A stretch of DNA of 64,000 nucleotides from Candidatus Binataceae bacterium. Its GTDB lineage: Bacteria > Desulfobacterota > Binatia > Binatales > Binataceae. Positions 18,122-27,463 of the stretch are shown here, piece by piece. The stretch is from assembly GCA_035650475.1 (NCBI GenBank), contig DASRHP010000006.1, positions 372,001-436,000 of the forward strand, given 5' to 3'. Positions within the stretch are counted from its first letter, which is position 1. The number at the start of each line of letters is the position of its first letter. A program made the translations under genes and the position numbers. Under the pieces are notes generated by a model. It ran no database searches. It was not told the origin of the DNA and saw only the letters and a program-made list of their open reading frames with translations.

Positions 18122-18419
18122 GCTCGCTGTCTCCGTTGCCCGGCCGCAGGCCGGCTCCTTGACGGCCTCAATGATCTTGATGATCGCTCGTGGCAGATAA
18201 TCGCAGATGTCAAGCAGCATTGCCGCCCTTCGCCGCTATAATGTAGTCCCACGCTAACCGGCGGAAGCAAGCTGGGGAGATGAACACGTCGCTGTTATGA
18301 GATTCTGGCGGCGGCTGCGCCGGTGTCCGGAAAACGGCAAGGGTTTGACCCGCCGGCGGGCGGTTCGATAGCGTTCGCCTTGGGCGCCTTGGAGTTTTGC
18401 AGTCAGCGGAGGGTTCCCG

Positions 18420-19274
18420 GTGGCTCGCGGATTCGAAATCAGACCTCTCGACGCTACCTTCGGCGCGCTGGTGACCGGTCTCAAGCTCGCCGCGCTGGAC
18501 GAGGCGACTTGGCATGAACTTTACGCCGCCTGGCTGGAGTACGCACTCCTCATCTTTCCCGGCCAGCATCTCAGCCGCGATGAGCAGATCGCCTTCGCCA
18601 GACGTTTTGGCCCGCTCGAGTTCGAGATGGCCGCGCTGAGCAACGTGAGAAAAGATGGGACGCTAATCGCCGACCCTGACAACGACATCCTCAAGGTGCT
18701 CAAGGGCAACATGGGCTGGCATTGCGACAGCACGTACATGCCGGTGCAGGCCAAGGGTGCGGTCTTTACCGCCCAAGTCGTACCAACCTCCGGCGGAGCA
18801 ACCGGATGGGCCGATATGCGGGCGGCTTTCGACGCTCTCGACGAGGATCTCCGGACGAAGGTCGAAAACCTCGCGGCCTATCACTCGCTCTACTACAGCC
18901 AGGCCAAGCTCGGACATTTGCCGAGGAAAGGGAGCGAATACAACGGCTACGGGTTCCACGATGGGCCGGTGCCGCTGCGTCCCCTGGTGAAGGTCCATCC
19001 CGAGACCGGCCGAAAATCGCTGTCAATCGGCCGCCACGCCCACAACATTCCGGATATGGACCCGGCCGAATCTGAGCGGTTCCTGCAGGAGCTGGTAGAC
19101 TTCGCCTGCCGTCCCCCGCGCGTCTATTATCACCACTGGTCGCCGGGAGATGCTGTGGTGTGGGACAACCGCTGCCTGCTCCACCGAGCCACGCCGTGGG
19201 ACATGAGCGAGCCTCGGGTGATGTGGCACAGCCGTATTGCCGGCGACCCGGCGACGGAGGCTGCCCTGTCGTGA
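18420..19274 (+). CDS. TauD/TfdA-family Fe(II)/2-oxoglutarate dioxygenase
   Basis: This 284-residue oxygenase has the complete iron triad H101-x-D103 (GWHCDSTYMP) and H255 (NRCLLHRATPW), plus R266 for 2-oxoglutarate. It starts at GTG 18420 with GGAGGG six bases upstream. Family members hydroxylate taurine, phenoxyacetates, alkyl sulfates and similar compounds, often cleaving the product. The MBL-fold hydrolase follows after 82 bases in the same direction. The substrate is unknown. Confidence 0.93.
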   Translation: MARGFEIRPLDATFGALVTGLKLAALDEATWHELYAAWLEYALLIFPGQHLSRDEQIAFARRFGPLEFEMAALSNVRKDGTLIADPDNDILKVLKGNMGWHCDSTYMPVQAKGAVFTAQVVPTSGGATGWADMRAAFDALDEDLRTKVENLAAYHSLYYSQAKLGHLPRKGSEYNGYGFHDGPVPLRPLVKVHPETGRKSLSIGRHAHNIPDMDPAESERFLQELVDFACRPPRVYYHHWSPGDAVVWDNRCLLHRATPWDMSEPRVMWHSRIAGDPATEAALS

Positions 19275-19356
19275 CCCGGCGCGCCAGCGTTAACCCGGGT
19301 CAATTCACTGCCACACCGTTCCATCTGAACAGTCGAGGTGAAGGGAAAAAGGGATC

Positions 19357-20115
19357 ATGTCGGTAAAAATACAACCGATGGTTTGCGGATGGCTCGAGGT
19401 TGCGGCCGCGAGCATCCTCGCCAACGAACCCGGGCGCTTCAAGCTCCCTATTCCGTCCTTCCTGATCGAGCATCCCAAGGGGCAAGCGATCTTTGACACC
19501 GGACTCCATCGCGAGCTCCAGCGTGATTCCGGCCGCCTCGGTTCGCTGGCCAAAGTTTTTACGGTTCGCTTCCAGGCCGGCGAGGATCTCGCCGCACAAC
19601 TCAGCGCGCGCGGCATCGACCCTGCGCGCATCGACTTTGTGATCAATTCGCACCTGCATTTCGATCATGTCGGCGGCAACGCCGACGTGCCCAACGCAAA
19701 GCTGGTGGTTCAGCGACGCGAGTGGGAAGCCGCGGCGGATCCGGATCAGATTCGCCGCAACGCATACAATCGGGCGGACTTCGATCTCGGCCACCAACTC
19801 AAGCTGATCGACGGCGAGCACGACCTCTTTGGCGACGGCAGCGTGGTTTGTCTGCCCACCTACGGCCATACCGCGGGCCATCAGTCGCTGCGCGTACGCA
19901 CCGACACAGGCGAATGTGTGCTGACGGCGGACTCCTGCTACATGCGCAAGGTGCTCGAAGAGATGGTGTTGCCGCCGTTCGCTTTCAGCTACGACGCGAT
20001 GCGCGAGGTGATCGAGCGCTACCGCAAGATGGAGCGGGCGGGCGCCCGACTCATCTTCGGCCACGACCCCGGGCAATGGAAGGCCGACGGGTCGCTCGTC
20101 ACCCCGCTCGCCTGA
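19357..20115 (+). CDS. MBL-fold hydrolase, N-acyl-homoserine-lactonase-like
   Basis: This 252-residue metallo-beta-lactamase-fold protein has a complete dizinc site: HLHFDH at 99-104, H171 (GHTAGH), D192 (TADS) and H236 (FGHD). The arrangement, and the N-terminal PSFLIEHPKGQAIFDTGLH region, match the AiiA/AttM-type lactonase group. It could open a lactone produced by neighbouring catabolic enzymes or quench acyl-homoserine lactones. A purine-rich ribosome site (GGGAAAAAGGGATC) precedes the ATG. Confidence 0.85.
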   Translation: MSVKIQPMVCGWLEVAAASILANEPGRFKLPIPSFLIEHPKGQAIFDTGLHRELQRDSGRLGSLAKVFTVRFQAGEDLAAQLSARGIDPARIDFVINSHLHFDHVGGNADVPNAKLVVQRREWEAAADPDQIRRNAYNRADFDLGHQLKLIDGEHDLFGDGSVVCLPTYGHTAGHQSLRVRTDTGECVLTADSCYMRKVLEEMVLPPFAFSYDAMREVIERYRKMERAGARLIFGHDPGQWKADGSLVTPLA

Positions 20116-20334
20116 GGCATGTCGGACGGGCCGCCGGGATGGCTCTTCGCCGGCCGGCCCTGCGATGTTGAAGCCCTACGAATTTCGCAGGGGTTGCGCG
20201 TCAATCAAAACCGCGGCGATGAGTGCGGGTTCCTTGCCCTTGACATAAGCTCCTCGAGAAAGTCCTGCGCCCGGAGATTCAAGCTTCGAGCAAGGACTGA
20301 TTACCGAATCCCACAATCCTGTACTCCTGGATCG

Positions 20335-23300
20335 CTACGGCCTGAATTGTATTGCTCGCGGTCCCAGGAAGCCCGGCTGCGAGACGATACGATAGGCATT
20401 CTCTACCCATTCGCATATCCAACGCCGGGTGTCGCGCGGGTCGATCATCTCCTCCATCTCGAACCGGTTGAGCGGGCCGATCGGGCCGCGCGCGCTTTCG
20501 ATACGCGCGCTGATCTCGGCCCTTAGCGCTGCGGGGTCGGCGGCCTCGGCTAGCTGGCGCTTGTAGGCGGCCTCGATGCCGCCTTCGGGCGGGATGCCGC
20601 CGACGTCGGCGGCGGGCCACACCACTCGCGCGCTGGCGCCGCCGCGCGGCGTTGCGTAGTTGTTACCTGCTACTCCAAAGCTGCGGCGCATGATTACCGT
20701 GAAGATCGGTACTGCGGCCTGCGCGAAGGCGATCATCCACTCGCCGCCCTTGCGGATCGTACCGGCTAGCTCGTGCTCGAGGCCGACCGCGAAGCCCGGG
20801 TTATCGACCAGGTTAAGGATCGGCAGGTGAAACAGATCGCACAGGTCAACGTGGCGCTTGAGCTTGTCGCAGCCGTCGGCGGTGAGCGCGCCGCCATTGA
20901 CGTGCCGGCAGTCGGAGGCGATGACGCCCATCGGATAACCGTTGAAGCGCACGAAGCCGATGATCTGGTCCGTCCCCCATAGCGAGCCGATTTCGAAGAA
21001 CGAGCCGCGATCAGCCATCAGCCGGATCGCCCGGCGCATGTCGAAAGTCGCGCTGCGCTTGCGCGGGATGATGGTGAGCAGCTCCTCCTCGCGGCGGTCG
21101 GCGGGATCGCCGGGGTCCGGCGCCACAACCGGCGGCGCTTCGTATACGCTGGACGGGAGGTAGGCGAGGAACCGCTTGACCATCGCCGCCGCCTCTTCTT
21201 CCGACTCGGCGAGATTGTCAACGGAGCCGTTGCGGCAGTGGATATGCCAGCCGCCCAACTCTTCCTTGGTAATGTCGTAGCCCATCGCGTGTCTTACGAC
21301 CGGCGGTCCGGCCACGAACAACTGAGCTATGTCGCGCACCATCACCGAGAAATGGCCGAGCACGGCCTTCGCGGCGCCAATACCAACTACGCTACCGAGC
21401 AGTACATTGACTACCGGCACCTGGCTAAGCTGAGCCACGTACATTGTGCTTCCGAGATGGCCCGGCAGGAACGACCCGCCCCCGCCAGAGACGCGCGGCC
21501 GACCGGCCACGATCGCGCCAAAACTTTCCTGTGCCTGGCTCTCGCCGGCCGTCCGCTGCCGCGGCACCATCGCGGCCACGCTGCCGCCGCCTGACGAGCC
21601 GTCGAGCAGGCGGATCGACGGGCATCGAAAGTCGATCGAGAGCCGGTCGAGATGGGCACTCTTGCCCATGATCGCGCCGTCGGCATGGCCGCCGCGCGAG
21701 GTGAAATCGTCGGCGCAGACCACGACCGTCCGGCCCTCGACCTTGCCCCATCCGCCGACATGGTTGGCGGGCGTGAAGCCGGCGACCCGCCCGTCCTGGT
21801 CGTAGTCGGCGAAGCCCGCGATACTGCCGATCTCGCGGAAGCTGCCGGGGTCGAGCAGCAGGTCGATCCGTTCGCGGCAGGTCAGCTTGCCGCGACTGCG
21901 TTGTCGCACGACGCCGGGATCCTGGGAATCGGGCGCGAAGCGGCGATGGGCGAGCGTCTGCAAGGCGCGCACATCGGCAAGCATCGGCGCCCACGCCTCG
22001 TCACCGTCGCGCGGTGGCACGATTGCGTTGGCGTCGCCAGCGGCCGGTGCGATTGTGGCGATAATCTGTCCGGCGGTGACCGTGGCGCCAATCGCGGCCG
22101 GTTGGATCTCGGTCACGACGCCGGCGCACGGCGCCACGATCGCCGTCTCCATCTTCATTGCGCTGATGACCATCAGCGTCGCGTCGGCCTCGACCATGGC
22201 TCCGGCTGATACCGGCAGTTCGATGATCGCGCCCGCCATGGGGCTTTCGACCCCCGTCTCGCCGGCGGGTACGGCGAGGCCGGGCGACGCCGACGCCGAT
22301 TGCGCGCTGAAGACGGTGAGCGCGGCTTTGCCGCCGCCGAGCAGTGTCGCCTGCTGTTCGAGCAGCGCCAGCGGTCCTGAGGATCCGTGCGCGCGGACAG
22401 TCGTGCCGGGACTGAATTGGTCGGCAAAAAAAGTGGTACGCGCATCGCCCGCGCGGACCGCTGGATGGGCGAGGACGGCGCGCAACTGATGAAGATTAGT
22501 GGGCAGGCCCGCGATGTGGAACTCCTCCAGCGCGCGCAGGGCGCGATCGAGCGCCGACGACAGCGAATGCGTCGAGTTTGACTTGCAGATGAGCTTGGCG
22601 AACATGGGATCGAATTGCGGCGGCGGCGCGTAGCCCAGGTAGCCGCAGGAATCGACCCGCACTCCGGGCCCCGCCGGTTCCTTGTACGCGGTCAGCACGC
22701 CGTTGCCGCTCGCCACGATACGCGCCTGCACCGCAAACCCACGCGCTTCGATCGCGGCCTGATGAGGAATCCCCAGGTTCTTGAGCGGCTCGCCCGCGGC
22801 GATCCGGAACTGCGACTCGACGAGGTCGATGCCCGTCACCTGTTCGGTGACTGTGTGCTCGACCTGGATTCGAGGATTGCTCTCGATGAAAAAATGTTCG
22901 CCGCGCTCGGGACTGACCAGGAACTCGACCGTGCCCGCGTTTACGTAGCCAGCCGCGCGCGCGAGGCGGACGGCGTCTTCAAGCACACGCCCGCGCAATC
23001 CGGCCTCCAGCGCCGGCGCCGGCGCGATCTCGACGAGCTTCTGGTTCCGAAGCTGGACCGAACAGTCGCGGTCGTACAGGTGCACGACATCGCCGTGTCC
23101 GTCGGCGAGGATCTGGACCTCGATGTGGCGGGGGCGCGCGATGAGCTTTTCGACAAACACCGAGCCGTTGCCGAACGCGGCCAGCGCCTCGCTCTGGCAG
23201 CGGGCGAACGCCGCCGCCATCTCCTCCGCGCATCCGACGGTGCGGATGCCGCGGCCACCGCCGCCCGCCGCCGCCTTGAGCATCACCGGGTAGCCGATCT

Positions 23301-23760
23301 CTTCGGCGACCGCCATCGCCTCTTCGACGTTAGTCGCCGCCCGCTGGCTACCCGGAACGATTGGAACACCTAGCGAGCGAGCCAGCTCGCGCGCCCTGAT
23401 CTTATCGCCAAACAGCGACAGCGTTTCGGGTCGCGGGCCGACGAACGCGATGCCCTCCCGGAGGCATCGCTCGGCGAAACCGGAGTTTTCGGACAGCAGG
23501 CCGTAGCCGGGATGTATGCAATCGCAGCGCGCCGCCTGGGCGGCTTCGATCAGAGCTTCGGCGTCGAGATAGGCGCGTACCGGATCGTTCGACGGCGTCC
23601 GCGAGCCGAGCGGACGCGACTCGGTTGTGACACGAGTGTGAAGCGAGAGCGCGTCGGCCGGTGCATATACGCTGACCGATTCCATGCCCAGCGCCGCCGC
23701 CGCGCGCGCGACGCGGATTGCTATTTCACCCCGATTGGCAATCAATACGCGCTTGAACAA
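20335..23760 (-). CDS. Single-chain biotin-dependent acyl-CoA carboxylase (BC-BCCP-CT fusion)
   Basis: This 1141-residue protein joins all three carboxylase parts. The biotin carboxylase (about 1-445) starts FKRVLIANRGEIAIRVARA and has HPGYGLLSENSGFA and the GGGGRGI ATP loop. The biotin carrier domain has SAMKMET with biotin-accepting K536. The carboxyltransferase occupies about 600-1141 (RLLDGSSGGGSVAAM; GVAGNNYATPRGGAS). The architecture matches the single-chain homohexameric long-chain acyl-CoA carboxylase described in Mycobacterium, which accepts acetyl- to long-chain acyl-CoA. It starts at TTG 23760 with GGAGAG seven bases upstream. It is probably used in fatty acid or propionyl/acyl-CoA metabolism. 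Confidence 0.93.
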   Translation of the reverse strand: MFKRVLIANRGEIAIRVARAAAALGMESVSVYAPADALSLHTRVTTESRPLGSRTPSNDPVRAYLDAEALIEAAQAARCDCIHPGYGLLSENSGFAERCLREGIAFVGPRPETLSLFGDKIRARELARSLGVPIVPGSQRAATNVEEAMAVAEEIGYPVMLKAAAGGGGRGIRTVGCAEEMAAAFARCQSEALAAFGNGSVFVEKLIARPRHIEVQILADGHGDVVHLYDRDCSVQLRNQKLVEIAPAPALEAGLRGRVLEDAVRLARAAGYVNAGTVEFLVSPERGEHFFIESNPRIQVEHTVTEQVTGIDLVESQFRIAAGEPLKNLGIPHQAAIEARGFAVQARIVASGNGVLTAYKEPAGPGVRVDSCGYLGYAPPPQFDPMFAKLICKSNSTHSLSSALDRALRALEEFHIAGLPTNLHQLRAVLAHPAVRAGDARTTFFADQFSPGTTVRAHGSSGPLALLEQQATLLGGGKAALTVFSAQSASASPGLAVPAGETGVESPMAGAIIELPVSAGAMVEADATLMVISAMKMETAIVAPCAGVVTEIQPAAIGATVTAGQIIATIAPAAGDANAIVPPRDGDEAWAPMLADVRALQTLAHRRFAPDSQDPGVVRQRSRGKLTCRERIDLLLDPGSFREIGSIAGFADYDQDGRVAGFTPANHVGGWGKVEGRTVVVCADDFTSRGGHADGAIMGKSAHLDRLSIDFRCPSIRLLDGSSGGGSVAAMVPRQRTAGESQAQESFGAIVAGRPRVSGGGGSFLPGHLGSTMYVAQLSQVPVVNVLLGSVVGIGAAKAVLGHFSVMVRDIAQLFVAGPPVVRHAMGYDITKEELGGWHIHCRNGSVDNLAESEEEAAAMVKRFLAYLPSSVYEAPPVVAPDPGDPADRREEELLTIIPRKRSATFDMRRAIRLMADRGSFFEIGSLWGTDQIIGFVRFNGYPMGVIASDCRHVNGGALTADGCDKLKRHVDLCDLFHLPILNLVDNPGFAVGLEHELAGTIRKGGEWMIAFAQAAVPIFTVIMRRSFGVAGNNYATPRGGASARVVWPAADVGGIPPEGGIEAAYKRQLAEAADPAALRAEISARIESARGPIGPLNRFEMEEMIDPRDTRRWICEWVENAYRIVSQPGFLGPRAIQFRP

Positions 23761-23877
23761 GGGTCAGCTCTCCATCCGGATTGTCAACGTTGCCCGGGCT
23801 TACTCAGCCGCATAACCGGATTGTTTGCCAGCCCGCGGAAATGCGCGGCAAACGGCAGGGGATGAGCGCGGAGCCGA

Positions 23878-23913
23878 AGGCCGGCATCGCCAGGCGCCAG
23901 GGCGATGCCGGCC
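23878..23913 (-). repeat. Perfect 14-bp inverted repeat, transcription-end or mRNA hairpin
   Basis: AGGCCGGCATCGCC (23878-23891) and GGCGATGCCGGCCT (23900-23913) form a perfect 14-bp stem with an 8-base loop. It begins 31 bases past the stop of the luciferase-like gene and before the carboxylase gene. No T-tract follows on the minus strand, so a stabilising hairpin or factor-assisted terminator is more likely than a standard intrinsic terminator. Confidence 0.5.
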
Positions 23914-23944
23914 TCATCAGGCTTCCTTGCGCATGTCGCAGAGG

Positions 23945-25051
23945 CTAGCGCCCGCCGGCCGCTGCGCTCTGGATCGACGGCGAGGTTCCGCTCTTGATAT
24001 GCGGCAAGACCTCGGTCGCGAACAACTTCATATTGCGCTGCGCAACATCGAGCGACATGTCGGAATACTTGAACACGCCGACGAACTCTTCGGCCTCCAT
24101 AGTGTCCGCGATCGTGCGCAGCGTCTCGGCGCATCGCTCGGGCGTGCCGAATACCTGGGTCTTGGTGAACAGGTTGCGGAAGTCCTGAGGCCTGTCTCGG
24201 CCCGCTTCGGCCATTTTCGTGTGGTATTCGTAACCTTTGGTATTTCGAAAATGTTCGGGTTCGTCGTACTCGTAGTGCCGAATCGCGGTGTCGGCATAGT
24301 TGCCCATGTATCTTTCCGCGCCCGCCGCCGCTTCGCGTTCGGTCTCCGCGCAGTACACGAAGCATACGACGATCGGCTTTTTCGGGGCATGGCCGAACTT
24401 GGCGCATGATGCTTTGAAGTGATCGTAGTCCGACTTGTGATCGGCCCATGCCTTTTGCGGGATCACAAGCATGCCCATGCCCTGCTTCGCCATGATGTCA
24501 CCGGTCTCGGGCGACACAATCGCCCCGTAAAAGCGCTCGGTCAGATTATGGCGCCGCGGCTGCGGCCGGATACTCATATCGGGAATTTGATTGTACTTTC
24601 CGTTATACGAGAAGCGCTCCTGAGTCAGCGCCAGCCGTAAGATTTCGGCCGCCTCGACGAAGCGCTCCCGCGACTCCGACATCGGCACGCGAAAGCCTTC
24701 GTACTCGATCCGGCCCGAGCCGCGCCCGAGTCCCAGTGTCAGTTCGCGATCGCCGCAGTAGATGTCGAGCATGGCAATCTGCTCGGCCACTCGCACCGGG
24801 TCATGCCATGGCAGCACCACGACCATCGAGCCCAGGCCGACCCGCCTGGTGCGCCCCGCCATGTAGGTCAGGAATTGCAGCACGTCGGGAATCATCGTGT
24901 AGGGCGAGAAGTGATGCTCGACGGCCCAGATCGAATCGAAACCGAGCGGCTCGACCATGTCCGCCAGGGTCAGGTCGTCCTGGTAAACCTGCCAGTCCGG
25001 CTTCTGCGCTCGAAAATAGTTCTGGCAGAAGAATGAGGCTCCAATCTTCAT
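23945..25051 (-). CDS. LLM-class (luciferase-like) flavin/F420-dependent oxidoreductase
   Basis: This 368-residue TIM-barrel monooxygenase-like protein begins MKIGASFFCQNYFRAQKPDW. It has FDSIWAVEHHFSPY, RTRRVGLGSMVVVLPWHDP and RELTLGLGRGSG, all typical of bacterial luciferase-like oxidoreductases that use FMNH2 or F420. The ATG at 25051 has AAGGAGA seven bases upstream, so an upstream extension to 25294 is rejected. It is divergent from the HpaB-like flavoprotein across 245 bases. Reaction and cofactor remain open. Confidence 0.9.
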   Translation of the reverse strand: MKIGASFFCQNYFRAQKPDWQVYQDDLTLADMVEPLGFDSIWAVEHHFSPYTMIPDVLQFLTYMAGRTRRVGLGSMVVVLPWHDPVRVAEQIAMLDIYCGDRELTLGLGRGSGRIEYEGFRVPMSESRERFVEAAEILRLALTQERFSYNGKYNQIPDMSIRPQPRRHNLTERFYGAIVSPETGDIMAKQGMGMLVIPQKAWADHKSDYDHFKASCAKFGHAPKKPIVVCFVYCAETEREAAAGAERYMGNYADTAIRHYEYDEPEHFRNTKGYEYHTKMAEAGRDRPQDFRNLFTKTQVFGTPERCAETLRTIADTMEAEEFVGVFKYSDMSLDVAQRNMKLFATEVLPHIKSGTSPSIQSAAAGGR

Positions 25052-25296
25052 CGGCGATTCTCCTTGCGGGTTTCGTGCGCGCTTCGTCGCTCCGATCCTG
25101 CGATGGGTTGTACGATTATTCGCCCTCGAATGACAAGCACGTTTCGCGGTGCGCCTCAGGGCCGCCGTTCGCCGCGCCTGCGACGGCCCTCCGCGCGCGC
25201 TTGAACCAGGTCGCGGACGGCGCGTTCTCCTTGCAACGGTTCGCGGAAATTGGTTCTGGTTAGATTGCTGTTGCGCGGCAAGGGACGCATTCAAAT

Positions 25297-26733
25297 TTGG
25301 CCACGGAGGATCCGAGCGTCGTGCTTACCGGAGACCAGTACAAGAAGAGCCTCAACGACGGCCGAGCGACATATTTCGAAGGAAGCCGCATCGAGGACCT
25401 GGTTGGACACCCGATTCTGGGCCAGTCGGTGGAGCAGGTGGCCAGAGGTTACGACCGCTGGTATCAACCGGGCAAGGACGCGCGAAATCCGTTGATGTCG
25501 GTGCCGCGCTCGGCTGACGAGTTGCGCGCGCGAATCCCGATGCAGCACGGCGCCGATATCCTGTCGCTGGTCACCTACCAGTCGCTGATGACGCTGGCCA
25601 CCGCGGCCGCCCGCATCGGCGAGGCGCTGCCCGAGTTCGCCCGGCGGATCCGCGACTACGTGGACAAGGCGCAGCTCGCCGACATCCGGATTGTCGAATG
25701 CATCACCGACGCGAAGGGCAACCGCAGTCTGCCGCCCGCGCAGCAGGACGACCCCGACGCGTACACGCACGTTGTCGATCGCACGGAGGAGGGCGTCGTT
25801 ATTCGCGGCGCAAAGCTGCATATCACGGGCGCCTCGCTCGCGCATGAGTTGATGGTGATTCCGACCAAGGCGATGCACAGGGGCGAAGAGAGCTACGCCA
25901 TCGCGTGCATGGTGCCGGTCAACGCGCCCGGGGTTAAAATCGTCAACACCAGTTACGCGCCGCGCCACGAGGATGCACGAACCTTCCCCTTCTCCGCGCG
26001 CGTGCACATGCCGGAAGGTTTTGTAATCTTCGACGACGTCTTCGTGCCCAATGCGCGCGTGATGCTTGACGGGCAGACCGAACACGCTGCGGTGTTCGCG
26101 CACTCGCTCGGCCTCTGGGAGCGGCTGGGCGGCCTCTCCGACATGGCCGAGCAGGCGGATCAACTCGTCGGCTTTGCGCAGTTAATCGCGGAGGCAAACG
26201 GCCTGGCCGCCGTCTCTCACGTGCGCGAGAAAATCTCCGAGATGATCATCCATGCGACGCTGGTGCGCGCGACGCTCGAGGCCGCGCTCGGCAATTGCGA
26301 GATGAGCGCGGACGGGACCGCTTTTCCCAACGAGTTGTTCACCAACGCCGGCAAGTACCACGCCGCCGCGAACTACAACATGATGGTGCGGCATCTGCAC
26401 GACATTTCCGGCGGATCGGTCCTCACCGCGCCCGCGGTAAGCGACCTTGAAAACGAGGCCACCGGTGCGCTGGTGCGCAAGTACATGAGCACCGGCAAGG
26501 GGGTGGACGGCGAGTATCGCCTGCGCCTGTTTCACGCGATCCGCGACTTGACCGCTGACGCTTTCGGCGGATGGCGCCAGGTGACCAACGTGCAGGCCGG
26601 CGGCGGGCTGTACGCGCAGCGCATCGTCACCCGCCGGCACTACGACCTCAACGGCGCGAAGCGCAAGGCGCTCGCGACCGCCGGGCTCGCCGGGGATCAC
26701 GCAGGCGCGCCCCGCGCGGAAGACAAACGGTAG
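25297..26733 (+). CDS. HpaB/4-hydroxyphenylacetate 3-hydroxylase-superfamily flavoprotein
   Basis: This 478-residue protein belongs to the acyl-CoA-dehydrogenase-like HpaB superfamily (LTGDQYKKSLNDGR start, GVVIRGAKLHITGASLAHE, VFIDDVFVPNAR-type segment, HDISGGSVLTAPAVSDLENE). It resembles 4-hydroxybutyryl-CoA dehydratase in these segments but lacks the CxxxC cluster ligands of that enzyme; only three scattered cysteines are present. A reduced-flavin monooxygenase, or an enzyme of unknown chemistry, is therefore more likely. The start is uncertain: TTG 25297 has AAGGGA ten bases upstream, and GTG 25321 has GGAGG eleven bases upstream. No obvious flavin reductase partner is adjacent. Confidence 0.85.
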   Translation: MATEDPSVVLTGDQYKKSLNDGRATYFEGSRIEDLVGHPILGQSVEQVARGYDRWYQPGKDARNPLMSVPRSADELRARIPMQHGADILSLVTYQSLMTLATAAARIGEALPEFARRIRDYVDKAQLADIRIVECITDAKGNRSLPPAQQDDPDAYTHVVDRTEEGVVIRGAKLHITGASLAHELMVIPTKAMHRGEESYAIACMVPVNAPGVKIVNTSYAPRHEDARTFPFSARVHMPEGFVIFDDVFVPNARVMLDGQTEHAAVFAHSLGLWERLGGLSDMAEQADQLVGFAQLIAEANGLAAVSHVREKISEMIIHATLVRATLEAALGNCEMSADGTAFPNELFTNAGKYHAAANYNMMVRHLHDISGGSVLTAPAVSDLENEATGALVRKYMSTGKGVDGEYRLRLFHAIRDLTADAFGGWRQVTNVQAGGGLYAQRIVTRRHYDLNGAKRKALATAGLAGDHAGAPRAEDKR

Positions 26734-26759
26734 CGGCCAGCTGCGGCTGAGCAGAAGAT

Positions 26760-27212
26760 TCAGGCGGCCGAACGTCGCGGCATCGCTTCCTGAATTCTTC
26801 GAAGCTCTTCCCAGCCGAGATACGAGGTGAACTTGTTCTCGTCGAAGAACAACACCGGGCCGTTGCAGATGAACAGATACTCGGTGTCTTCGAGCGCGGT
26901 GGTTGCCCCGTGCACCATGCCGTTGGCCTCGTAAAGGTAATCCCCGGCCTGAAGGATTCCGGTGCGCACCTGGAGCTTGCCCGACAGCACGAAGGTGTGA
27001 GCGCCGCTGAGGTGCTTGTGCGCCGGCGCCGTGTAGCCCTTGAGCCAGCGCAGCAGGACTGCCCACGCGCCGGACTCCGATCCGGTCCACAGGATCTTCA
27101 TGAACGCCCGCTCGGGGTCGTCGGGCATGGGAATCCATTCCATCTGCGAAGCCCGGGTCAGCGAATCCATTATTTGGCTGTTGCACGGGCTGATGTCCTG
27201 CGGAAGCGACAT
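26760..27212 (-). CDS. Cupin-domain protein, 2,4'-dihydroxyacetophenone dioxygenase-like
   Basis: This 150-residue single cupin has the metal-site pattern PAHKHLSGAHTFVLSGKLQVR and GDYLYEANGMVHGATTA, resembling ring- or C-C-cleaving cupin dioxygenases and ChrR-like cupins. ATG 27212 has GAGG eight bases upstream and gives MSLPQDISPC; an upstream extension is unlikely. It is convergent with the HpaB-like gene, 26 bases apart. The function is not established. Confidence 0.75.
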   Translation of the reverse strand: MSLPQDISPCNSQIMDSLTRASQMEWIPMPDDPERAFMKILWTGSESGAWAVLLRWLKGYTAPAHKHLSGAHTFVLSGKLQVRTGILQAGDYLYEANGMVHGATTALEDTEYLFICNGPVLFFDENKFTSYLGWEELRRIQEAMPRRSAA

Positions 27213-27372
27213 GGTTCGTTCCCTCTTGTGGAATTTGGCCCCGAGAGTGGCACCTTTCACAACCACTGACAAGGCATACCGCCGGCGGCCGCGCGCCCGG
27301 GGCGGCGCAATCACGCGTGCACGCGCGCCGTTAGAGCAATTCTCTGCGATGTCCGAGGAGCGTGAGACTGGA

Positions 27373-27448
27373 TGGTGGAGCAGAAGGGATTTGAACCCTC
27401 GACCCCCACGTTGCGAACGTGGTGCTCTCCCAGCTGAGCTACTGCCCC
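27373..27448 (-). tRNA. tRNA-Ala(CGC)
   Basis: This is a complete 76-base cloverleaf on the minus strand: acceptor GGGGCAG/CTGCTCC, D-stem GCTC/GAGC, anticodon arm CCACG-TTCGCAA-CGTGG with anticodon CGC, a T arm with TTCAAAT, and an encoded ACCA end. The G3:U70 pair, the alanine identity element, is present. It lies 15 bases from the end of galU, in the same direction. Confidence 0.96.
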
Positions 27449-27463
27449 ACCCGAGCGGAAATT

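Noticed and set aside
25297..26733. 4-hydroxybutyryl-CoA dehydratase
   Set aside because: The CxxxC cluster ligands of that enzyme are not present.
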